Shown here piece by piece: positions 42,870 through 50,603 of a stretch of DNA of 64,000 nucleotides. Every line of letters starts with the position of its first letter. Position 1 is the first letter of the stretch. Under the pieces are notes generated by a model. That model searched no databases and had not been told where the DNA came from. It saw nothing but the letters and a program-made list of their open reading frames with translations. Source of the stretch: Parabacteroides sp. PH5-46. GTDB taxonomy: Bacteria > Bacteroidota > Bacteroidia > Bacteroidales > Tannerellaceae. Made by a program: the position numbers and the translations under genes. The DNA lies in the NCBI RefSeq assembly GCF_029892785.1, contig NZ_JARXXA010000010.1:107864-171863 (forward strand), in the 5' to 3' direction.

Positions 42870-44360
42870 ATGAAAAAGATAATTCTATTTATTTGCTTGT
42901 TACTGACAATCGCTGCCGTTGCTTATGCGGAGGAGGAAGAAAACATCATCAGGCTTGGCTTGAAAGAAGCTATCGGGATAGCCCAGTTACAGTCGGTAGA
43001 TGCCGCTGTAGCCTTAAACGAGCTGAAGACGGCTTACTGGGAATATCGTACCCATCAGGCTGAACAGTTACCGGAGGTGAACTTCATCGGTACACTTCCT
43101 TCCTACAATAATAATTACGGAAGATACCAGGAGTCGGATGGTTCGTATAAATATGTACAGAACAACTGGCTGGGGATTAGCGGAGAGATATCTATCGACC
43201 AGAATGTGCCGCTGACGGGGGGTAAGCTATCCTTAAATACCTCGTTGGACTTTACACGGCAACTGGGAGGTACGGTGTACAACGAGTTTATGAGTATCCC
43301 GGTAGGAATAACCTTTACTCAGCCTATCTTTGGCGTAAACGATCAGAAATGGAAAAGACGTATCGAACCCTTGCGTTATAAAGAGGCCAAGGCGGCTTAT
43401 ATAGAAAGCGTTGAAGGGGTTACAATCTCCACCATTAGCTATTTCTTTAGTTTATTATATGCTAAAGAGAATCTGGCTATTGCCAATCAAAACCTGGAAA
43501 ATGCGAATAAATTATATGAAATAGCAATCGCCAAGAGGGAGATCGGGCACATCTCGGAAAGTGAGTTAATGCAACTGAACCTTTCGGCTTTGCAGGCTAA
43601 GGGGCTTGTTACCGAAGCACAGTCTAATCTGAATGCCCGGATGTTTCAGCTTCGCGCCTTTCTGGGACTAAGCGAACAGGATGTAATAGAGCCTGTTTTG
43701 CCGGAATTGGCTCCTTCCCTGCGGATGCAATATCAAACGGTGCTTGAAAAGGCACAGGAAAACAACTCTTTCGCGAAAAATATCATGCGCCAGCAATTAG
43801 AAGCCGACTATGCCGTAGCTACCGCCAAAGGGAATCAGCGCAATATCAGCCTGTACGCCTCTGTGGGTTATACCGGGAAAGACCGGACGTTCAACAAGGC
43901 ATACGACCATTTAAAGGGGAATCAGATCGTGGAAGTAGGTGTGCGAATCCCGCTCTTGGACTGGGGCAAAAGAAAGGGACAGGTAAAGGTAGCCGAATCA
44001 AACCGCGAAGTAATTCTTTCAAAAACCAGGCAGGAACAGATGAACTTCAACCAGGATATCTTCCTACTGGTGGAGCGATTCAACAACCAGGCGGCACAAT
44101 TGGAGATAGCCGAACAGGCAGACGTAATCGCCGAAAAGCGCTATAAGACATCGATTGAAACCTTCCTGATCGGAAAAATAAATATCCTTGATCTGAATGA
44201 CGCTCAGAAGTCGAAAGACGAAACCAAATTAAAGCACATAGACGAACTGCATAAGTACTGGAATTACTTTTACAATATCCGGAGTGTCACACTCTACGAT
44301 TTCATAAGCGATACCACACTGGATGCAGAGTTTGAAGAGATAATCAGAGGCCGGAGATAA
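42870..44360 (+). CDS. TolC-family outer-membrane efflux protein
   Basis: About 496 residues from MKKIILFICLLLTIAAVAYA, a signal peptide; an ATG three codons upstream (42861) is also possible but would give an extended n-region close to the transcript start. Two OEP repeats of long helices and short strands are visible (about 30-235 and 260-480), with coiled-coil blocks such as NLAIANQNLENANKLYEIAIAKRE and its counterpart EIAEQADVIAEKRYKTSIETF. It forms the outer-membrane channel of tripartite pumps. No adaptor or pump gene is adjacent; the exporter operon at 3758-18565 shares its promoter/operator pattern. Confidence 0.9.
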   Translation: MKKIILFICLLLTIAAVAYAEEEENIIRLGLKEAIGIAQLQSVDAAVALNELKTAYWEYRTHQAEQLPEVNFIGTLPSYNNNYGRYQESDGSYKYVQNNWLGISGEISIDQNVPLTGGKLSLNTSLDFTRQLGGTVYNEFMSIPVGITFTQPIFGVNDQKWKRRIEPLRYKEAKAAYIESVEGVTISTISYFFSLLYAKENLAIANQNLENANKLYEIAIAKREIGHISESELMQLNLSALQAKGLVTEAQSNLNARMFQLRAFLGLSEQDVIEPVLPELAPSLRMQYQTVLEKAQENNSFAKNIMRQQLEADYAVATAKGNQRNISLYASVGYTGKDRTFNKAYDHLKGNQIVEVGVRIPLLDWGKRKGQVKVAESNREVILSKTRQEQMNFNQDIFLLVERFNNQAAQLEIAEQADVIAEKRYKTSIETFLIGKINILDLNDAQKSKDETKLKHIDELHKYWNYFYNIRSVTLYDFISDTTLDAEFEEIIRGRR

Positions 44361-44366
44361 AAGCCC

Positions 44367-44396
44367 TTGTTTTTCTGCTTCTTTTCCATAACTTTG
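44367..44396 (+). promoter_or_regulatory. house-keeping promoter of the regulator pair
   Basis: TTG (44367-44369), exactly 19 nt, and TAACTTTG (44389-44396) match the primary sigma factor consensus. It starts within the intergenic gap after tolC, so the regulators can be made without sigma-54 activation. Confidence 0.75.
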
Positions 44397-44422
44397 TTTT
44401 TAAGTGATAAATTGAAAAATAT

Positions 44423-45784
44423 ATGATCCTGATAGTCGATGATGATGCCGCCGTCCGTTCTTCACTAACCTTCCTGTTAAAGCATGCCGGTTATGAAACG
44501 GAAGCTGTTGCCGGGCCAAAAGAGGCTCTGGTCGTTGTACGTTCGGCTCCCCCCCGGCTGATATTGATGGATATGAACTTTACACTCACCACTACCGGCG
44601 AAGAGGGCATCCAGCTCCTGCGGCAGGTAAAGGTGCTCCTCCCGGACGTGCCGGTCATTCTGATAACAGCCTGGGGATCGATTTCCCTGGCCGTACAAGG
44701 GATGCAGGCGGGCGCTTTCGACTTTATCACCAAACCCTGGAACAACCTGATGCTATTAAACTCGATCCGTACAGCCCTGACACTGAGTGAACAGGACAAG
44801 GAACAGAAAGTACAGATCAACAGAAGTGAGGCCAACAATAAATTCCACTTCAACAAGATTATAGGGAAAAGTAACGCCTTGATGGAAGTGCTGAGCACTG
44901 TTTCACGCATTGCCTCAACCAACGCTTCCGTTCTGATTACGGGTGAAAGTGGTACTGGGAAAGAGTTGATTGCTGAAGCCATCCACGCCAACAGCCCCCG
45001 TGCGAAAGAGCCGTTCGTAAAGGTAAACCTGGGCGGTCTGCCTCAAAGCCTTTTTGAGAGCGAGATGTTCGGCCATAAAAAAGGAGCATTTACCGATGCC
45101 TACATGGATCGTACGGGCCGTTTTGAGATGGCCAACAAAGGTACCATCTTCCTAGACGAGATTGGCGATCTGGAGCTTTCTTGCCAGGTAAAACTCTTAC
45201 GTGTATTACAAGACCACACATTTGAGGTATTGGGCGATAGCCGTCCGCGCAAGGTAGATGTGCGCGTAGTCAGCGCAACGAACTGCAACCTGCGGGAAAT
45301 GGTAGACAACCGCTCATTCAGGGAAGACCTCTTTTACCGTATCAACCTGATAACCATTCACCTGCCTCCCCTTCGCGAACGAAGAGAAGACATTCCACTG
45401 TTGGCTCAATACTTTGCAGACAAACAATCGGAAATAAACAAGCTACCGAAAGTGAAGTTTACACCCGCTTCTCTCAGCTACTTACAGCAATTACCCTATC
45501 CGGGAAACATACGGGAACTGAAGAATCTGGTAGAACGAACGATGCTGGTTTCGGGGAAATCGACATTGGATATCGCAGACTTTTCCAATCAACATACAGA
45601 TACGCAGAGCACTAAAGGAAATATCTCCTTCGATGGCCTCACACTGGATGAGCTGGAAAAACAATCCATCGTTCAGGCATTAGAGAAATATGCCGGCAAC
45701 TTATCTCATGTAGCTTCGGCCCTGGGTATCAGTCGTGCTGCTTTGTACAGACGTTTGGAAAAATATAACATCATTATACCTTGA
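44423..45784 (+). CDS. NtrC-family sigma-54 enhancer-binding response regulator
   Basis: A 453-residue regulator. The receiver domain (1-115) has the acidic pair D6/D7, phospho-acceptor D50 and FITKPW Lys near 107. The AAA+ domain (about 140-380) has Walker A GESGTGKE and the loop GAFTDA in place of the canonical GAFTGA that contacts sigma-54; Walker B is TIFLDEIGDL. A Fis-type helix-turn-helix ends it (LSHVASALGISRAALYRRLEKY). It should bind the CGAACA-N3-TGTTCG operators upstream of tolC and the adaptor gene and open the sigma-54 promoters there. Its stop overlaps the kinase start. Confidence 0.95.
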   Translation: MILIVDDDAAVRSSLTFLLKHAGYETEAVAGPKEALVVVRSAPPRLILMDMNFTLTTTGEEGIQLLRQVKVLLPDVPVILITAWGSISLAVQGMQAGAFDFITKPWNNLMLLNSIRTALTLSEQDKEQKVQINRSEANNKFHFNKIIGKSNALMEVLSTVSRIASTNASVLITGESGTGKELIAEAIHANSPRAKEPFVKVNLGGLPQSLFESEMFGHKKGAFTDAYMDRTGRFEMANKGTIFLDEIGDLELSCQVKLLRVLQDHTFEVLGDSRPRKVDVRVVSATNCNLREMVDNRSFREDLFYRINLITIHLPPLRERREDIPLLAQYFADKQSEINKLPKVKFTPASLSYLQQLPYPGNIRELKNLVERTMLVSGKSTLDIADFSNQHTDTQSTKGNISFDGLTLDELEKQSIVQALEKYAGNLSHVASALGISRAALYRRLEKYNIIIP

Positions 45785-47079
45785 GACTAAAGGGTTTATT
45801 TTGGATATTAACGGTTTTATTATTGATAATCTTATCAATAACAACCTACTATGTCTTCTATAACTCTTCCTTTTTCATGTTTGCCTGCATAGAGGTGCTG
45901 GTTGTTGTTACGGCTATTTATCTGTTTATCTTCTATCGTAGCATCATTAAGCCCTTACAGGTGATAGGCGACGGGATGGATCTGCTGAAAGAACAGGATT
46001 TCAGTTCCCGCTTGCGACAGGTAGGACAGCCTGAAGCCGACCGTATAGTAGATGTGTTTAACAAAATGATGGAACAGCTTAAAAATGAGCGGTTACACTT
46101 ACGGGAGCAAAACCACTTTCTGGACTTATTAATCCAAGCCTCTCCTATGGGAGTTATCATTCTGGATTTGGATCAGCAAGTATTATCCATCAATCCGGCA
46201 GCCTGTAAGATGTTCAACATCAAATCGGAAGAAGATATCAGCGGCAAGCACCTGGTGGAGATCGATTCCCTCCTGGCTACAGAGCTACTACTGATCGAGC
46301 AATATACCTCGCAAACCATCCGCTTAAGCGATGCCAACATCTATAAATGTACACATTCTTCGTTTATCAACCGGGGCTTTCATCAATCTTTCTACCTGAT
46401 AGAATCGCTGACGGAAGAGGTATTCAAGGCTGAGAAAAAAGCTTATGAAAAGGTAATACGCATGATTGCCCATGAAGTTAATAACACGACAGCCGGCATT
46501 ACGTCTACCCTCGACACATTGGATAATACATTCAAGCAGCTGGAGGGAACAGAGGATATCTGCGAAGTATTGCAGGTAGCCATCGAGCGATGTTACAGCA
46601 TGAGCCGCTTTATCACAAACTTTGCTGATGTAGTACGCATTCCAGAACCTCAGCTACAGGAGCATGATCTAAACTCCCTGGTTATTGCCGGTAAACGATT
46701 TATGGAGAATGTCTGCCTGAACCGGAATATCAAAATCAACATGGAGCTCAGCGAAGTTTCCCCCATCATACAGGTAGACAGCCTTTTGTTCGAGCAGGTG
46801 TTGCTCAATATTATCAAGAACTCGGCTGAATCGATTGGACATAACGGACAGATCTACATCCGCACAACAGCCGATCCGGTAAGGCTGGAAATTGCAGACA
46901 CCGGAAAAGGAATCGACAAAGAAACAGAAACCAAGTTGTTCAGCCCCTTCTTCTCTACCAAACCTAACGGACAGGGCTTAGGCCTTATCTTCATTCGCGA
47001 AGTATTATTAAAACACGGATACACCTTCTCTTTACGTACCTATAATGACGGATTAACCCGGTTTGTAATCATGCTATAA
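45781..47079 (+). CDS. membrane histidine kinase partner of the NtrC-type regulator
   Basis: A 432-residue kinase that starts with TTG at 45781, overlapping the regulator stop as TTGA. Two helices (about 7-24 and 31-51) enclose almost no periplasmic loop, so it probably senses within the membrane or the cytosol. HAMP (about 52-105) and PAS (about 115-185) domains follow. The H-box IAHEVNN holds H231, and the N-box NIIKNSAES, G1 DTGKGID and G2 GQGLGL are intact. The tiny extracytoplasmic loop is like that of envelope-stress intramembrane kinases. Confidence 0.93.
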   Translation: MRLKGLFWILTVLLLIILSITTYYVFYNSSFFMFACIEVLVVVTAIYLFIFYRSIIKPLQVIGDGMDLLKEQDFSSRLRQVGQPEADRIVDVFNKMMEQLKNERLHLREQNHFLDLLIQASPMGVIILDLDQQVLSINPAACKMFNIKSEEDISGKHLVEIDSLLATELLLIEQYTSQTIRLSDANIYKCTHSSFINRGFHQSFYLIESLTEEVFKAEKKAYEKVIRMIAHEVNNTTAGITSTLDTLDNTFKQLEGTEDICEVLQVAIERCYSMSRFITNFADVVRIPEPQLQEHDLNSLVIAGKRFMENVCLNRNIKINMELSEVSPIIQVDSLLFEQVLLNIIKNSAESIGHNGQIYIRTTADPVRLEIADTGKGIDKETETKLFSPFFSTKPNGQGLGLIFIREVLLKHGYTFSLRTYNDGLTRFVIML

Positions 47080-47083
47080 TAGT

Positions 47084-47125
47084 CAAAGGCGTTGGAACTT
47101 ATGAATTTAAGCCTCAACACCTTTG
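47084..47125 (+). terminator. terminator after the histidine kinase gene
   Basis: CAAAGG and GTTG on the left pair with CAAC and CCTTTG on the right around a 20-nt loop, with TTGTTTCTTTT after it. It separates the regulator genes from the OmpA-family gene. Confidence 0.65.
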
Positions 47126-47167
47126 TTGTTTCTTTTCATTTATGCAATAAGAACCCTTTGATTTCGT

Positions 47168-47175
47168 TATATTTG
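47168..47175 (+). promoter_or_regulatory. -7 box of the PorE-like gene
   Basis: TATATTTG, a perfect -7 box, 21 nt before the ATG at 47196. No TTG at ideal spacing. Confidence 0.55.
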
Positions 47176-47195
47176 CACGCGCAATATAGTTTTGA

Positions 47196-49172
47196 ATGGA
47201 AAAATCTTGGGTTAATTATATCGTATTCTTTCTATCCGTTTTATTGCTTTTTTCCTGTAAATCGGTAAAGTTAAGTGATGCGGAAGAAAAGCAGCGGATT
47301 GGTGAATATTATGAGGCTGCAGCTATTTACCGGAAAGTGTATACAAAGACACCTCCCAAAGACAGGGATTTACGTGGATACATCGCTTTCCGCATGGCTG
47401 ATTGCAACCGCCTGATCAATAATACAAACCGGGCCGTCAGCGCCTATACGAACGCCCTTCGCTACAACTACCCTGACAGTATCGTAAACCTACGACTGGG
47501 ACAAATGCATCATAAGAACGGGCGCTACAATGACGCCATTAAATATTATAATGATTTCCTGCAGGTAAACCCTACAAGTGTATTGGCACTTAACGGTATT
47601 AAAGGGAGTGAACAGGCTCCTGTCTGGCGACAGAACCCAACCCGCTATGAGGTAAAACGCATGGACAAGTTCAACTCCAAACGTTCCGAATTCAGCCCGA
47701 TGCTAAACGGGATGAACTATGACCAACTTTATTTTGCTTCTTCCCGGTCGAAAGATAAAGAGGCCAAGGTAAGCGCCATTACAGGTTTGAACAACAATAA
47801 CCTTTTCGTAGTTAAACAAGACGAGAACGGAAACTGGCTGAACCCGGTGGAACTGGAAGATGCCGTAAATACCGAATTTGATGAAGGAACCCCCTCTTTC
47901 TCTCCCGACGGAAACACGATGTATTACACCTACTGTTCGGAAGATCCGGAAGGGTCGCGTACTTCGGAAATCTATATTTCTACCCGTAGCAATGCCGCAT
48001 GGGGAAAAGGACAAAGAGCTGCAATCGTTAAAGATTCGGTCACGGCATTAGGACATCCTTCTGCTTCTCCGGATGGGAAATACCTGTATTTTGTGTCTGA
48101 TGCAGTGGGCGGATATGGCGGAAAAGATATTTTCCGGGCTCGTATCTTTGGCAATGGCTTCGGTCCGATGGAAAACTTAGGACCACAGATCAATACACCT
48201 GGTGATGAGATGTTTCCTTATGTGCGGGATTCAACCACTTTGTATTTTTCGTCCAATGGTCACCCAGGCATGGGAGGATTAGACATCTTTAAAGCAACAC
48301 AAGACAGTACGGGTAACTGGCATGTTGAAAACATGAAAGCGCCTATCAACTCAATGGGAGACGACTTTGGAATTACCTTTGCCAGTCGGAGAGAAAAAGG
48401 CTTTTTTAGTTCCAACCGGAATGATGCGCGTGGGAATGACCATCTGTATTCCTTTGAATTACCCGTTATTACTGTGTTTATAGAAGGGATAGTATTCGAT
48501 GTAGACGAGTATCCGATAGAGAATGCTAGCATACAAATTGTCGGACGTGACGGCTTAAACAAAAAGGCAATCGCTAAAAAAGATGGAACATACCGCATCG
48601 AACTTGAACGCGATGTAAGCTATGTGATGATGGCCAGCGCACGGGGATATCTGAATCAGAACTTTGAGTTAAAAACCGGGCCGGAAGAAAAGAATGAAAC
48701 ATATATTGTAGACTTCTTCCTCTCCCCTATTTACCGTCCGGTTGTTGTCGAAAATATTTTCTATGACTTTGACAAAGCAACCCTACGCCCTGAATCCAAA
48801 GAGGGACTGGATGATATGATCAAAATGCTGAACGACAACCCGAACGTTACCATTGAACTGGGAGCTCACACCGACCGGAAAGGTACCGACGAATATAACG
48901 AAAGGTTGGCTCAGCGAAGGGCGCAGTCGGTTGTTGACTACCTAATTGCTGGAGGAATTGCTTCGGATCGTCTGGAAGCCAAGGGATATGGCGAAAGTGT
49001 ACCAAAAGTGATCAACAAGAAGATGGCTGAAGAGTTCAATTTCTTAAAAGACGGAGATGTACTAACTGAAGAATTTATCTTAACTTTGCCCCCCGAACAA
49101 CAGGAAATTGCCGACCAGATCAATCGTCGCACCGAATTTAAAGTTTTACGGACTAATTATAATTTATTCTAA
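47196..49172 (+). CDS. PorE-like OmpA-family lipoprotein (TPR, beta-propeller, OmpA)
   Basis: A 658-residue lipoprotein with lipobox LLLFSC21. Domains run in order: TPR repeats (about 30-140), a PD40/WD40-like propeller (about 150-430, with repeated SPDGNTMYYT and SPDGKYLYFVSD blades), a carboxypeptidase-regulatory-like domain (about 435-510, VFDVDEYPIENASIQIVG) and an OmpA peptidoglycan-binding domain (about 520-658, FYDFDKATLRPES and AHTDRKGTDEYNERLAQRRA). This order is that of PorE of the type IX secretion system. A related PorE paralogue not serving T9SS is possible, since no other por/gld genes are in the window. Confidence 0.82.
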   Translation: MEKSWVNYIVFFLSVLLLFSCKSVKLSDAEEKQRIGEYYEAAAIYRKVYTKTPPKDRDLRGYIAFRMADCNRLINNTNRAVSAYTNALRYNYPDSIVNLRLGQMHHKNGRYNDAIKYYNDFLQVNPTSVLALNGIKGSEQAPVWRQNPTRYEVKRMDKFNSKRSEFSPMLNGMNYDQLYFASSRSKDKEAKVSAITGLNNNNLFVVKQDENGNWLNPVELEDAVNTEFDEGTPSFSPDGNTMYYTYCSEDPEGSRTSEIYISTRSNAAWGKGQRAAIVKDSVTALGHPSASPDGKYLYFVSDAVGGYGGKDIFRARIFGNGFGPMENLGPQINTPGDEMFPYVRDSTTLYFSSNGHPGMGGLDIFKATQDSTGNWHVENMKAPINSMGDDFGITFASRREKGFFSSNRNDARGNDHLYSFELPVITVFIEGIVFDVDEYPIENASIQIVGRDGLNKKAIAKKDGTYRIELERDVSYVMMASARGYLNQNFELKTGPEEKNETYIVDFFLSPIYRPVVVENIFYDFDKATLRPESKEGLDDMIKMLNDNPNVTIELGAHTDRKGTDEYNERLAQRRAQSVVDYLIAGGIASDRLEAKGYGESVPKVINKKMAEEFNFLKDGDVLTEEFILTLPPEQQEIADQINRRTEFKVLRTNYNLF

Positions 49173-49212
49173 ATACAATTCAGGAGATAACTTTTTTCCT
49201 CTGTGAGAGACA

Positions 49213-50451
49213 ATGAGAAGAATATATCTATTATTAACCATATTTTTTTTCCTTACAATAAGAGGTGGTTATGCTGACGTAATTTCCACTCCCGACAGTA
49301 TATCCGTCAAAAAGAAAACACCCCGCTTCCTTGCATTAAACGGAATGGGAGGATTGGTTATTCCCAGCAATGATTATATACGCGATGGAAACGCTACTCC
49401 TTCCTATGGTTCCTTATCTTTTAAATATGGAATATACTCCAAAGGTGACAGTTGGAAAGATTTCGCCTATGGTATGCCCTACTACGGCGTTGGTATTTAC
49501 ACTGCCAGGTTTTTTAACAAGAAAGCCTTGGGAAACCCTATCTCTCTCTATCTTTTTCAGGGAGGAGACCTAAAGATATTCAACCCTCGTTTATCGCTGA
49601 AGTATGAGTTAAACCTCGGCATGTCGTTTAACTGGACTCCCTATGACGTATTCGATAATCCCGACAATATAGCATTGGGTTCTGCCACAAATATACACGT
49701 CGGAGCTAATGTTTACCTGAAAAACCGGCTCAATGATAAGTGGGATTTAAACTTTGGACTGGGGCTAACGCATTTTTCCAATGGGGCGCAACGACTGCCG
49801 AACAAAGGCGTTAATCTTTTTGCTCCTTTTGTCGAACTTGTATACAACCTGGATTATGAGCCTGTAAATCCTTCAAAGCGAAATACATTTACTCCTCCTA
49901 CATTCGACAAACATATAGACTATGACATAATGGTCACCATCTCCTCCCGCCAGGCATGGGTAGATACAACCGGAACAGGTCTTCCTTCACGATTATTAGA
50001 CAAAAATTTCAAAGTATTCGGTCTTAGCTATGCGACCATGTTTGCCAATAATTATAAATATAAATGGGGTCCCAGCATGGAGTTGGTATATGATGAAAGT
50101 GCAGGGATTAAAGTGTGGAGACAAATACATCCCGAAGACGGTCAATATTATGACAGGGTTAAATTAGGATCCGCCTATAAGAGATTTTCACTCGGTATAT
50201 CAATGAAAGGCGAACTAACTTTCGATCGCATCTCTTTCTTTGCCAACTTAGGTTGTAATCTATTATATGGTTCCCGTTTTTATCAGATAATCGGAGTGAA
50301 AGCCTATCTGAAAGACAATATTTTTGGCACCTTTGGTATCCGGGCCAACAACTTCACCAAAGCGCAATTCCTATACTGGAGTATCGGCTACACCATCAAA
50401 GGCAGACCTCTACATAAAAAAGATAAATATGTAAAGCATATACTTCCGTGA
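49213..50451 (+). CDS. outer-membrane barrel with PagL-like lipid A deacylase motif
   Basis: A 412-residue protein with a signal peptide ending GGYA. The middle part contains LTHFSNGAQRLPNKGVN (about 182), matching the His-x-Ser active-site strand of PagL lipid A 3-O-deacylases (HFSNGA). It is much longer than PagL (about 185 residues), with an extended N-terminal barrel and a further C-terminal half. It follows the PorE-like gene after 40 nt and may be co-transcribed. Enzymatic activity is an inference from the motif. Confidence 0.72.
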   Translation: MRRIYLLLTIFFFLTIRGGYADVISTPDSISVKKKTPRFLALNGMGGLVIPSNDYIRDGNATPSYGSLSFKYGIYSKGDSWKDFAYGMPYYGVGIYTARFFNKKALGNPISLYLFQGGDLKIFNPRLSLKYELNLGMSFNWTPYDVFDNPDNIALGSATNIHVGANVYLKNRLNDKWDLNFGLGLTHFSNGAQRLPNKGVNLFAPFVELVYNLDYEPVNPSKRNTFTPPTFDKHIDYDIMVTISSRQAWVDTTGTGLPSRLLDKNFKVFGLSYATMFANNYKYKWGPSMELVYDESAGIKVWRQIHPEDGQYYDRVKLGSAYKRFSLGISMKGELTFDRISFFANLGCNLLYGSRFYQIIGVKAYLKDNIFGTFGIRANNFTKAQFLYWSIGYTIKGRPLHKKDKYVKHILP

Positions 50452-50603
50452 ACACTTTACACCTGTTTTAAAGATCCAACCTGATTAAACTACTTCTTCG
50501 TTATAAATTGTAAAATTATCTTCTGAACTGAATAGGGGTTTTTTGAACTTTCCTTGTCTTACTGATAAACAAATACATATAACTGCCTACAAAATAATAA
50601 GGA

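Noticed and set aside
47196..49172. A full type IX secretion locus
   Set aside because: Only a PorE-like gene is present; porK/L/M/N, sprA and porV are not in the window.
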